DNA of 11,322 nucleotides from Polaromonas sp. (GCA_026786065.1 JAJAYS010000317.1:1-11322); one strand, 5' to 3'. Positions 1 through 8,200 are shown, numbered from the stretch's first letter. Program-made: numbers and translations. The notes: generated by a model from the letters alone, not told the origin.

Positions 1-216
<216 letters not shown>

Positions 217-1182
217 TCAACCTCCCGCCGCAGCGGCTCCCAGCAAAGCCTTCTGTGTCGCCGGTCGGGCCAGTTGGGCCAGCCACCACTGCAGCGCGCG
301 GCCTTCCTCAGCCGGCGCTGCGCTGCGCCAGGCATAGCGCAGCAGCATCTTGCGCTCTGCACGTTCGACTTTTTTCTGCACCAGCCGACCGGCTTCGATG
401 TGCGGCCGTGCCAGGTATTCCGGCAAAAACCCGGCGCCCAGACCGCGCAGTTGCGCATCGAGTTTGTACTGCATGCCGGGCACCGTGAAGATGTCCTGGC
501 CTTTCAGCAGCCCGACGCTCATGCCCCGCCCGCGCTGAATCGAGTCGGCCACCGCAACCACGCGGTGCAGCAACATCGCTTCTTCGCTGACCGGTTCGGC
601 GGCCCGCGCCAGCGGATGCTGCGGCGCCACCACAAAAACAAACCCGATGGTCCCCAGCGGCTTGCTCTGCACCACGCGGTCGGTCGGTGAATCCAGCGCC
701 ACGCCGATTGCCAGGTCGGCCTGGCCCGAGCTCAGCGCTTCCAGCGTGCCGGACAGCGCTTCTTCGCGCACCTTCAGACGGGTCGGCGGGGCCAGCGCAA
801 AAAAAGCCTCGCACAGCTCCATCACCGGCGCCTGCGCGAGCACGCTATCGACCGCCAGCGTCAGCTGCGGCTCCCAGCCGGTGGCCACGCGCTTGACGCG
901 GTTTGCCACCGCATCGAGTTCGACCAGCAGTCGGCCGCCTTCGCGCAGTAACTCCTGCCCGGCCGCAGTGAGCCTGGCCTGGCGCGAGGAGCGGTCGAAC
1001 AGCAGTACGTCAAGTGCGTCCTCGACCACGCGAATACGGTAGGTCAGCGCGCTCGGCACCAGCCCGAGCGTGCGTGCGGCCCCCGCCATGCTGCCAGCCT
1101 GGTGGACGGCCGCAATCAGCGACAGTGCTTCTGGCGTCAGCGCGTCGCGCACCGGATTGGCGGGGAAGGGGGTTTTGGCCAT
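217..1182 (-). CDS. LysR-family transcriptional regulator
   Basis: This is a 321-residue DNA-binding regulator of normal LysR length. The N-terminal winged helix-turn-helix spans roughly residues 15-75: LTPEALSLIAAVHQAGSMAG begins the first helix, recognition-helix-type sequence follows at about 42-52 (VPSALTYRI), and LFDRSSRQARLTAAG is the typical LysR wing and linker at 61-75. The effector-binding domain covers about 105-305. The protein has a single cysteine (124), so an OxyR-like disulfide switch within one subunit is not possible. It is transcribed divergently from the pirin gene with a 96-bp intergenic region, the classic arrangement for a LysR protein that controls its neighbour and itself. 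The start at 1182 has no clear Shine-Dalgarno sequence but gives the usual short lead-in to the helix-turn-helix. The effector is unknown. Confidence 0.93.
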   Translation of the reverse strand: MAKTPFPANPVRDALTPEALSLIAAVHQAGSMAGAARTLGLVPSALTYRIRVVEDALDVLLFDRSSRQARLTAAGQELLREGGRLLVELDAVANRVKRVATGWEPQLTLAVDSVLAQAPVMELCEAFFALAPPTRLKVREEALSGTLEALSSGQADLAIGVALDSPTDRVVQSKPLGTIGFVFVVAPQHPLARAAEPVSEEAMLLHRVVAVADSIQRGRGMSVGLLKGQDIFTVPGMQYKLDAQLRGLGAGFLPEYLARPHIEAGRLVQKKVERAERKMLLRYAWRSAAPAEEGRALQWWLAQLARPATQKALLGAAAAGG

Positions 1183-1208
1183 TCGAATAATTTGAATGAT
1201 GCCATCAA
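1181..1208. promoter_or_regulatory. Candidate LysR operator overlapping the regulator's own start codon
   Basis: An AT-rich dyad, ATTCGAA (1181-1187) - TAA - TTTGAAT (1191-1197), has one mismatch and contains a T-N11-A core, the general pattern of LysR binding sites. A second, looser dyad TTGA (1192-1195) and TCAA (1205-1208) overlaps it. The first half-site covers the LysR start codon (1180-1182), so binding there would suit autorepression. The assignment is by pattern and position only. Confidence 0.45.
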
Positions 1209-1268
1209 TCCGATGCGGCTGCGGCTGCGGCGATGACCGCTAAAGTCAGCTGATGCGCAACCTCTTTC

Positions 1269-1273
1269 AGGAG
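1269..1273 (+). promoter_or_regulatory. Strong ribosome binding site of the pirin gene
   Basis: AGGAG lies five bases before the ATG at 1279 and fixes the start of the pirin reading frame. A possible -10 element TAAAGT is at 1241-1246, but no matching -35 is visible, which would suit activation by the divergent LysR protein. Confidence 0.7.
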
Positions 1274-1278
1274 CACCC

Positions 1279-1980
1279 ATGCTGATGCTAAGACATTCCG
1301 CAGAGCGTGGCTTTGCCGACCACGACTGGCTCAAATCCTTTCACTCGTTTTCGTTTGCCGGCTATTACGACCCGGCCCACATGGGCTTTGGCAACCTGCG
1401 CGTCATCAATGAAGACCGTATCGCGGCCGGCAAGGGTTTTGGCACGCACAGCCACCGCGACATGGAGATCATCAGCTACGTGCTGAGCGGCGAGTTGGCG
1501 CACCGGGACAGCATGGGCAACGTCAAGGGCATTCCGCCGGGCGACGTGCAGCGTATGAGCGCGGGCACCGGCGTGGCGCACAGCGAGTTCAATCAGGCCG
1601 AAGGCGAGACCACGCATTTTTTGCAGATCTGGATAGAGCCGAACGTCACCGGCATCCCGCCCAGCTACCAGCAAAAGACGTTTTCGCAGGAGGACAAGCG
1701 GGGGAAGCTGCGGCTGGTCGCCTCGCCCGATGGGGCCCAGGGTTCAGTCACGCTGCATGCCGACGCCCGGTTGTTCGCAGGGTTGTTCGATGCCGGTGAG
1801 CGCGCCACGCTGGACTTGCCGGCAGACCGCAAAACCTATGTGCATCTGGTCACGGGCCGGTTGTCGGTCAATGGCAGGCCGCTGGCTGCCGGCGACGCGG
1901 CCCTGATAGAGGCCGAGCCGCAGTTGAAGCTCGATGGCGGCGTGTCGGCCGAGGTGCTGGTGTTCGATCTGGCGCCTTGA
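1279..1980 (+). CDS. Pirin family protein, YhhW-type bicupin
   Basis: This 233-residue protein matches the length and layout of YhhW-like pirins, which are two-cupin proteins. In the family these bind a metal, and some show quercetin 2,3-dioxygenase activity in vitro. The N-terminal hallmark (HSFSFAGYYDP, 22-32) is present. The metal ligands fall where they do in E. coli YhhW: His57 and His59 (GTHSHRDME), then His101 and Glu103 (GVAHSEFN). The second cupin, from about 140 onward, is the usual degenerate one. The gene has a strong AGGAG ribosome binding site and lies divergent from the LysR gene, so it is a likely regulon member. A terminator-like hairpin follows it, so it may be transcribed apart from doxX. 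The physiological substrate is unknown; a role in redox stress is inference from its neighbours. Confidence 0.94.
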   Translation: MLMLRHSAERGFADHDWLKSFHSFSFAGYYDPAHMGFGNLRVINEDRIAAGKGFGTHSHRDMEIISYVLSGELAHRDSMGNVKGIPPGDVQRMSAGTGVAHSEFNQAEGETTHFLQIWIEPNVTGIPPSYQQKTFSQEDKRGKLRLVASPDGAQGSVTLHADARLFAGLFDAGERATLDLPADRKTYVHLVTGRLSVNGRPLAAGDAALIEAEPQLKLDGGVSAEVLVFDLAP

Positions 1981-2065
1981 GCCGCCATCGGGCCTTCGTC
2001 CTTTCGTCCTTTCGGCAGGCTCGGACTTCGGTTCTGGTTCATTATTTCGCCAGTGCTTTACGCGG

Positions 2066-2086
2066 CGGCGCTGTCGCCGGGTTTTT
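2066..2086 (+). terminator. Rho-independent terminator after the pirin gene
   Basis: CGGCG (2066-2070), a CTGT loop, CGCCG (2075-2079), then GG and five T residues (2082-2086). The stem is short but GC-only and the T tract follows closely. It sits 85 bases past the pirin stop and before doxX, separating pirin from the downstream set. The rest of the 1981-2150 gap holds a short direct repeat (GTCCTTTC, twice, from 1998) and no gene. Confidence 0.5.
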
Positions 2087-2150
2087 CCGCAGAGTTTCCA
2101 GCCCGCTTCCTGTTTTTATCTGCCAGTCAACTTTCATCAAAGGTCTGCTC

Positions 2151-2576
2151 ATGTTTTCTTCACTTCAAAATCCGCTTTCGCTGCTGGGCCGAGCCTTGCT
2201 GGCTTTGCTGTTCATTCCGGCCGGCTACGCGAAGATAGGCGGCTTTGCCGGCACGGTCGGCTACATCGCGTCCAAGGGCGTGCCCTTTCCCGAGCTGGCG
2301 GCGGCGGCGGCCATCGGCGTCGAGCTGGGGCTCGGTGTGTTGTTGCTGATCGGTTGGCAGGCCCGCTGGGCGGCGATTGGCATCGCGTTTTTTACCGTGG
2401 TCATCACCTTCATCTTTCACAACTTCTGGGCGGTGGAGGCAGCGCAAAAAATGATGCAGCAGCAGGCCTTCTTTAAAAATATCGGCGTCGTCGGCGGCTT
2501 GCTGCTGGTGGCCGCTTTCGGGCCGGGTGCCTGGAGTCTGGACGGGCGCAGTGATCCGGTGCGTAGCGAGCGTTAA
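2151..2576 (+). CDS. DoxX family membrane protein
   Basis: This is a small inner-membrane protein of 141 residues with four predicted transmembrane helices at about 9-28, 49-68, 72-92 and 108-128. The N-terminal pattern (LGRALLALLFIPAGYAKIGG) is typical of DoxX proteins. Family members are membrane-associated and linked to oxidoreductases or thiol stress; in Mycobacterium tuberculosis a DoxX works with superoxide dismutase and a thiosulfate sulfurtransferase. I chose the ATG at 2151, preceded by AAAGG at 2139-2143, because the same frame upstream (open to a TTG at 1977) runs through the intergenic terminator and reads as non-membrane, low-quality sequence. The flavodoxin-like gene starts 26 bases downstream, so the two are probably co-transcribed. 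Its precise partner here is unknown. Confidence 0.9.
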   Translation: MFSSLQNPLSLLGRALLALLFIPAGYAKIGGFAGTVGYIASKGVPFPELAAAAAIGVELGLGVLLLIGWQARWAAIGIAFFTVVITFIFHNFWAVEAAQKMMQQQAFFKNIGVVGGLLLVAAFGPGAWSLDGRSDPVRSER

Positions 2577-2602
2577 TTTTTTTCATCAACCCTAGGACCA
2601 AC

Positions 2603-3157
2603 ATGTCAAAGATCGTCGCCGTTTATCACTCGGGTTATGGCCACACGCAGCGCGTGGCGCAGTCGGTCGCTGACGGCGCCAACGCGCAGTTGCTGGCCAT
2701 CGACGCCGAAGGCAATCTGCCCGACGGCGGATGGGACGCGCTGGCTGCGGCCGATGCCATCATCATGGGCTCGCCGACCTACATGGGCAGCGTCAGCTGG
2801 CAGTTCAAAAAGTTTGCCGATGCTTCGTCGAAGCCCTGGTTTTCGCAAAGCTGGAGCGGAAAACTTTTCGGCGGTTTTACCAACAGCGGGGCCGTGAATG
2901 GCGACAAGCATTCGACGCTGCACTATCTGTTCACGCTGGCGATGCAGCATGGCGGCCTCTGGGTCGGCTTGGGCGAGTTGCCGAGCAACAGCAAGGCAGC
3001 CAGGCGCGACGACCCGAACTGGCTGGGTTCCTACGCCGGGGCGATGGCCCAGTCGCCGTCCGACGCCGGCGCCAAGGAAATGGCGCAGGGCGACCTCGAC
3101 ACCGCCCGCCGCTACGGCAAGCGCGTGGCCGACACCGCGGCGCGGCTGACACGCTGA
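2603..3157 (+). CDS. Flavodoxin-like FMN-dependent NAD(P)H oxidoreductase
   Basis: This 184-residue soluble protein has a flavodoxin fold of the WrbA/NADPH-dependent FMN reductase type. The FMN phosphate-binding loop is at the N-terminus (VYHSGYGHTQRVA, 7-19). The second flavin-contact segment is GSPTYMGSVSWQFKKF (56-71), where WrbA has its GTPTR loop, and GGFTNSG (90-96) is the third FMN loop. It probably reduces quinones or other electrophiles with NAD(P)H, but the substrate cannot be read from sequence. It is not WrbA itself: it is somewhat shorter and the loops differ. An AGGA ribosome binding site at 2594-2597 lies five bases before the ATG. It sits 26 bases after doxX and 27 bases before osmC, in the middle of an apparent three-gene operon. 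Confidence 0.9.
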   Translation: MSKIVAVYHSGYGHTQRVAQSVADGANAQLLAIDAEGNLPDGGWDALAAADAIIMGSPTYMGSVSWQFKKFADASSKPWFSQSWSGKLFGGFTNSGAVNGDKHSTLHYLFTLAMQHGGLWVGLGELPSNSKAARRDDPNWLGSYAGAMAQSPSDAGAKEMAQGDLDTARRYGKRVADTAARLTR

Positions 3158-3184
3158 AGTCGCATTCGACCGGGAAGGACCAAC

Positions 3185-3592
3185 ATGACCATCAAACTTG
3201 AGCAAAAAACGCCCGACGCCATGGCGCAGACCGTGCGCATCGGACCGCATCAATTTCTCTCCGATGCCTCGGTGGCTGAGGGTAGTCTGGATGCTGGCCC
3301 AAACCCGCATGACCTTTACGATGCGGCGCTCGGTGCCTGCAAGGCGCTGACGGTGCTGTGGTACGCCCGCAAAAAAGGCATGGCGGTGACCGACGTGAAA
3401 ACCGTCGTCGAACGCGACGCCTCCAGCGAGCGGGCCGGGGTGTACCGGCTGGCGGCGCGGCTGCAGGTGGCCGGCGACATCAGCGATGCGCAGCTCAGCG
3501 AGCTGGCCGCCGTCGCGGCCAAGTGCCCGGTGCACAAATTGATGACGCTGGTGACGACCGAGATCACGACCGAGCTGGAACGAATGCAATGA
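3185..3592 (+). CDS. OsmC family thiol protein (YhfA-like subgroup)
   Basis: This 135-residue protein has the OsmC/Ohr fold. OsmC and Ohr are thiol peroxidases that reduce organic hydroperoxides with a cysteine pair. Both expected cysteines are present: Cys52 in LGACKA and Cys114 in AKCPVHKLM. Arg18 is at the position expected for the active-site arginine. The glutamate that normally lies ten residues before the first cysteine in Ohr is His42 (GPNPHDL), and the motif resembles the subgroup typified by E. coli YhfA, so peroxidase activity is less certain than for true Ohr. An AAGGA ribosome binding site (3175-3179) precedes the ATG by five bases. It is the last gene of the doxX/flavodoxin/osmC set and ends convergent with egtB. 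Confidence 0.92.
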   Translation: MTIKLEQKTPDAMAQTVRIGPHQFLSDASVAEGSLDAGPNPHDLYDAALGACKALTVLWYARKKGMAVTDVKTVVERDASSERAGVYRLAARLQVAGDISDAQLSELAAVAAKCPVHKLMTLVTTEITTELERMQ

Positions 3593-3608
3593 GCATCGCC
3601 GCCGTCCC

Positions 3609-3643
3609 GAGCGGGCAGGACACTGTTCCAGTGGTTCCCGCTT
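3609..3643. terminator. Two-tier hairpin between convergent osmC and egtB
   Basis: The outer stem is GAGCGGG (3609-3615) with CCCGCTT (3637-3643, one G-T pair). The inner stem is CACTG (3621-3625), TTC loop, CAGTG (3629-3633). It lies in the 90-bp gap between two convergent stop codons and could end transcription from both sides. No T tract follows on either strand, so it may be only a 3'-end stabilising structure. Confidence 0.4.
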
Positions 3644-3682
3644 CCGGAGAAGCGTATTCCAGGGAGCTGAATCCGCCCGCGC

Positions 3683-5041
3683 TCAGGCGCCGCGTGCCAG
3701 CCGCAGGCCGCTGAACTGCCACTGCGCATCCGGTGGAAAAAAGTTGCGGTAGCTGGCCCGCAGGTGGCTTTGCGGCGTGGCGCAGGAACCGCCGCGCAGC
3801 ACGAACTGGTTGCACATGAATTTCCCGTTGTATTCGCCGACCAGGCCTTCCCAGGGCCGGTAGCCAGGGTAGGGGTTGTAGTTCGACTGGGTCCACTCCC
3901 AGACATCGCCGAACAACTGGTGCGCCGCGCCATCTGCGGTTTCATTCAGCGGCAGCGGGTGATAGACACCGCGCTCGACAAAGTTGCCGCCTGCTTGCGT
4001 CGCCGCTGCGCTTCGGGCGGCTAGCTCCCATTCGTGTTCGGTCGGCAGGCGCGCTTTGGCCCAGCGGGCGAAGGCATCGGCCTCGAAATAGCTCAGGTGG
4101 CAGGCGGGGGTGTGCGGGTCCACATCGACCAGACCCTGCAGCGTGAAGTTGCGAAACGCGTTGTTCGGCGTTTCGCCGCGCTGCCAATACAGCGGCAGCG
4201 CGTGGCTGCCTGCCTGGACCCAGTCCCACCCCATAGACAGCCACAACTCGGGTCTTTGGTAGCCGCCATCGTCGATGAAGGCGAGCAGCTCGCCGTTGGT
4301 CACCAGGCGGCTGGCCAGCTCGAAGCCGGCCACATAAACCGGGTGCCTGGGGGTTTCGTTGTCGAATGCGAAGGGGCCGTCTTGCACCGCGTCGTAACCG
4401 TGGTGCAGCAGTCCGGTTTCAAACCCGACCCAGCGCTGCGGCTCCGGATGGGTCCTGGCGAGTGGCCAGCGCCTGGCGTAGCCGGGGCTCAGGGGGCTGA
4501 ACGACAGCGCATGCTTTACGTCGGTCAGCAGCAACTCCTGATGCTGCTGCTCATGCTGCAGACCCAGTTCGGTCAGCGCATTGAGTTGCATCCGCTCCGG
4601 GTGGTCCTCAGGGATTTGCTCCAGCAACTGCAGCATGCGCTCGTCCACCTGCTGCCGGTAGCGCAGGACTTCCGTCAAAGACGGCCGGCTTATGAGCCCG
4701 CGTTTAGGCCGGGGGTAACGGTCGCCGATGCCGGTGTAGTAGCTGTTGAACAGCACCCGAAAGGCTGGGTCGAAGGCCTTGAACGCCGGCTCAAACTTCT
4801 CCAGAATGAAGGTTTCAAAAAACCAGGTCAGGTGCGCCAGATGCCATTTGGCCGGGCTGGCGTCCGGCATCGACTGGAGCTGGCAGTCTTCGGCACTCAG
4901 CGGCGCAATCAGCGCTTCGCTTTGGCGGCGAACCTGCCTGTAACGCTGGGGCAGTGCGTGGTCTAGGCTTGCGGCCGGTGACGCCTGGTGTGCGGGTCGC
5001 TGGTCCGGTGCATCGGCTCGGGTCGAGTGTCGGGTTGGCAT
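3683..5041 (-). CDS. egtB: Ergothioneine biosynthesis protein EgtB, iron-dependent sulfoxide synthase
   Basis: EgtB joins a sulfur donor (gamma-glutamylcysteine or cysteine) to trimethylhistidine using oxygen and non-haem iron, the second step of ergothioneine synthesis. With the start at 5041 the protein is 452 residues. The N-terminal DinB-like half carries the iron ligands: His70 (WHLAHLTW) and the HX3HXE motif at His163, His167 and Glu169 (HEQQHQE). The C-terminal formylglycine-generating-enzyme-like domain shows GDVWEWT (378-384), LRGGSC (415-420) and GLRLAR (445-450). The frame is open upstream to 5134, but those 31 codons cover an AT-rich, non-conserved leader, so I prefer the ATG at 5041. 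There is no C-terminal methyltransferase, which excludes OvoA. The partner methyltransferase egtD is not adjacent. The sulfur donor cannot be decided here. Confidence 0.93.
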   Translation of the reverse strand: MPTRHSTRADAPDQRPAHQASPAASLDHALPQRYRQVRRQSEALIAPLSAEDCQLQSMPDASPAKWHLAHLTWFFETFILEKFEPAFKAFDPAFRVLFNSYYTGIGDRYPRPKRGLISRPSLTEVLRYRQQVDERMLQLLEQIPEDHPERMQLNALTELGLQHEQQHQELLLTDVKHALSFSPLSPGYARRWPLARTHPEPQRWVGFETGLLHHGYDAVQDGPFAFDNETPRHPVYVAGFELASRLVTNGELLAFIDDGGYQRPELWLSMGWDWVQAGSHALPLYWQRGETPNNAFRNFTLQGLVDVDPHTPACHLSYFEADAFARWAKARLPTEHEWELAARSAAATQAGGNFVERGVYHPLPLNETADGAAHQLFGDVWEWTQSNYNPYPGYRPWEGLVGEYNGKFMCNQFVLRGGSCATPQSHLRASYRNFFPPDAQWQFSGLRLARGA

Positions 5042-5046
5042 GGTGA

Positions 5047-5052
5047 AATTTA
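5047..5052 (-). promoter_or_regulatory. Possible -10 element of egtB
   Basis: On the minus strand the hexamer TAAATT ends five bases before the egtB ATG, inside an AAATTTAAAT palindrome. A start site six bases downstream would fall on the A of the start codon, giving a leaderless mRNA. No consensus -35 was found, so this is a weak call. Confidence 0.25.
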
Positions 5053-5214
5053 AATGATGTCGAGTAGAAATTTGAGATAGGTTGGCATGCCGGCGCGGCG
5101 GAGCGTGTCGGACGAAAGCCCGAATCGGCACCAAACCCTGGCCCGCCGGGAATGTCTGGAACTTGCCCTGTAACGCCTGGTTGCCGAACCAGCGGATAGC
5201 GCCCAGCCCCGCCC

Positions 5215-5220
5215 TAAAAT
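5215..5220 (+). promoter_or_regulatory. Possible -10 element of dnaE
   Basis: TAAAAT lies six bases before the dnaE ATG at 5227. Transcription initiating 6-8 bases past a -10 hexamer would begin at or within a base of the start codon. No Shine-Dalgarno sequence is present between them (CCGGGC only) and no clear -35 is seen at 5191-5198. The call rests on position and hexamer match. Confidence 0.35.
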
Positions 5221-5226
5221 CCGGGC

Positions 5227-8200
5227 ATGTTTGTTCACCTTCGCCTTCACACCGAATTTTCCGTCGTCGATGGCACCAATCGCATCGACGAAATCGTCGC
5301 CGCAGCGGCCGCGGACTACCAGCCGGCGCTGGCCATAACCGATCTAGGCAACCTGTTCGGCACCGTCAAGTTTTACCGCGAAGCGCGCGCTGCCGGCGTC
5401 AAGCCGCTGATCGGCGCCGACGTCTGGGTGCAGGTGCCGGGCAAGGACTCGGCCGCGCCCGCAGCGCGCCTGCTGCTGCTGGTGCAGGACCACCGTGGTT
5501 ACCTCAACCTTTCGGAGCTGCTGACCCGCGCCTGGATGCACAACGTCGTGCGTGACCAGGCCATCATCAAGCTGGACTGGCTGCAGGAACTCAATGCCGG
5601 CCTGCTGGCGCTGTCTGGCGCGCAAGGCGGCGCCATTGGCCAGGCCCTGATGCAGGGCGACAGCTCGCGCGCCACCGAGTGCGCGCTGCATTTGGCCGGG
5701 CTTTTTCCGCACCGCTTCTACCTCGAATTGCAGCGCGCCGGCCGGCCCGAGGACGAGCGCCACGTCAGCGCTGCCGTCCAGCTTGCCGCACGCCTGAAGC
5801 TGCCGGTGGTGGCGACCCACCCGGTGCAGTTTCTGACCGCCGACGACTACGACGCGCACGAGGCGCGGGTCTGCATTTCGGGCGGCGAGATTCTGGGCAA
5901 TGCCAGGCGCGTGCGCAAATTCACCCGCGAGCAGTATTTCAAATCCAGCGCGCAAATGCAGCAGCTGTTTGAGGATGTGCCGTCGGCCCTGGCCAACAGC
6001 GTCGAGATTGCCAAACGCTGCAACCTAGAGCTGCAACTCGGCAAGCCGCAGCTGCCGAACTACCCGACGCCCGAGGTCGATGGCGTGCGCCTGCCGATCG
6101 ACGCCTACTTCCGGCAGGCGTCGCATGAGGGGCTGGCTGCAAGGCTGAAACACCTGTACCCGGATGCCGCGCTGCGGCTGGCCAAAGAGCCGACTTATGT
6201 TGAGCGGCTTGAATTCGAGATCGCCACCATCCTGAAAATGGGCTTTCCCGGCTACTTCCTGATCGTTGGCGACTTCATCAACTGGGCCAAGAACAACGGC
6301 TGTCCGGTAGGCCCCGGTCGCGGCTCCGGCGCCGGTTCGCTGGTGGCCTATGCGCTGAACATCACCGACCTCGACCCGCTGCGCTACAACCTGTTGTTCG
6401 AGCGCTTTTTGAACCCGGAGCGGGTGTCGATGCCCGACTTCGACATCGACTTCTGCCAGACCAACCGCGACCGGGTGATCGACTACGTCAAGGCCAAATA
6501 CGGCAAAGAGGCGGTCAGCCAGATCGTTACCTTTGGCACGATGGCGGCACGGGCGGCGATCCGCGACGTGGGCCGGGTGCTTGATTTTCCCTACGGCTTT
6601 TGCGACGGCATATCCAAGCTGATTCCGAACAAGCCGGGGCAGGCGGTGACGCTGCAATTGCCGCCGGCCGAGCGCGACAAAAACGACAAGCTGGTGTATG
6701 CCAGCGAAGCCGAGCCGATTCTGGCCGAGCGCGAGCGCAAGGAAGAAGACGTGCGCACGCTGCTCGAACTCGCGCGCAAGCTAGAGGGCCTGACGCGCAA
6801 CGTCGGCATGCATGCCGGCGGCGTGCTGATTGCGCCGGGCAAGCTGACCGACTTTTGCCCGCTGTACGCGCAGCCCGGCAGCGGCTCGGCGGTCAGCCAG
6901 TTCGACAAGGACGACGTCGAGGCCATCGGCCTGGTGAAGTTCGACTTTCTGGGCTTGGCAACCCTGACGATTCTGGAGCTGGCGCGGCAGTTCATCGTGG
7001 AGCGCCACCCGGCACAAAAAGACTTCCGCTTTGAAGACCTGCCGCTGGACGACGCCAGGGTCTATGCCTTGTTCTCGCGTGGCGAGACCGAAGCGGTTTT
7101 CCAGTTTGAAAGTATCGGCATGCAGCGCATGCTCAAAGACGCCAAACCAGACCGGCTCGAAGATTTGATTGCAATGAACGCGCTGTACCGGCCCGGGCCG
7201 ATGGAGCTGATCCCGACCTACATCGCTCGCAAGCACGGCAAGGAAACGCCGGAGTACCCCGACCCCCGCGTCAAGCCCATGCTGGAGGAGACCTACGGCA
7301 TCATGGTCTATCAGGAGCAGGTGATGCAGACCGCGCAGATCCTGGGCGGCTACTCGCTGGGCGGCGCCGACATGCTGCGCCGGGCAATGGGCAAAAAGAA
7401 AAAGGAAGAAATGGACGCCCAGCGGGATATTTTCCGCAAGGGCGCAGGCGTCAATGGCCTGAGCGAGCAAAAAGCCGACGAAGTTTTCGACCTGATGGAA
7501 AAATTCGCCGGCTACGGTTTCAACAAATCGCACTCGGCCGCCTACGCGCTGCTGGCCTACCACACCGCCTGGCTGAAGGTGCATTACCCGGCCGAATTCT
7601 TTGCCGCCAACATGACGGTCGAGATGGGCGACACCGACAAGCTCAAAGTGCTGTTTGCCGATGCGCAAAAGATGGGGCTGAGCTTCGAGTCGCCCGACAT
7701 CAACCGGGGCGCCTACCGGTTCGAGACGACCGGCAACAAGAGCGTGCGCTATGCGCTGGGCGCCATCAAGGGCACCGGGGAGCAGGCGATTGCGGCCATG
7801 GTCGCGGCGCGCGATGCCGGCGGGCCGTTCACCTCGCTGTTCGACTTTTGTTTGCGGGTTGACCGCAGCCGACTGAACAAGCGCTCGGTCGATGCGCTGA
7901 TAAAGGGCGGGGCCTTCGACAATCTGCATCTGAACCGCGCTGCGCTGCTGGCGTCGGTGGACCGGGCTTTTGAATTTGCCGCCGCGTCCGCAGCCAATGC
8001 CAATCAGGGCGGCCTGTTCGACATCGGCGACTCGCATGCCGCCAGCACCCAGGAGCCAGCGCTGGTCGAGGCTGTGCCCTTTGGCGTCAAGGCGCGGCTG
8101 GTACATGAGAAAACCGCCATCGGTTTTTACTTGTCGGGCCACCTGTTCGATGAGGTCGAGGCGGAAGTGCGGCAGTTCGCCAAACGCCGCATTGAGGACC

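Larger units (their letters stand above)
5042..5226. other. Divergent egtB/dnaE intergenic region
   Basis: These 185 bases separate two divergent starts. The egtB-proximal end is AT-rich, in contrast to the GC-rich middle. Neither gene has a good Shine-Dalgarno sequence. Each start is instead preceded closely by a -10-like hexamer (separate entries). No small ORF or RNA gene is recognisable. Confidence 0.6.

Noticed and set aside
1215..1232. Short GCGGCT tandem repeat in the LysR/pirin spacer
   Set aside because: Fewer than three six-base units in GC-rich DNA; chance is a sufficient explanation.
2009..2036. Resemblance to a CCTTCGACAGGCTCAGGG-type palindromic repeat common in many bacterial genomes
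   Set aside because: Only a partial match around TTCGGCAGGCTCGG is present and the second arm is degraded, so it cannot be called a repeat copy from one instance.
1977..2150. N-terminal extension of DoxX from the TTG at 1977
   Set aside because: It would run through the terminator hairpin at 2066-2086 and add 58 non-membrane residues; the ATG at 2151 has a ribosome binding site and gives the normal DoxX N-terminus.
2606..3589. Long antisense open frame (327 codons) across the flavodoxin-like gene and osmC
   Set aside because: It spans two well-supported genes and their intergenic gap, and its translation is a His/Arg/Gly-rich sequence typical of the antisense of GC-rich genes.
4034..4966. 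310-codon plus-strand open frame within egtB
   Set aside because: It is antisense to egtB through the iron-binding region and has no family features; it is a GC-skew shadow.
5042..5134. Longer EgtB start at 5134
   Set aside because: The extra 31 residues are Arg/His-rich and the DNA nearest 5041 is AT-rich non-coding in character; the ATG at 5041 is the better start.
6781..8142. 453-codon minus-strand open frame within dnaE
   Set aside because: It lies wholly inside dnaE, whose polymerase motifs are clear, and shows no recognisable domain or start context.
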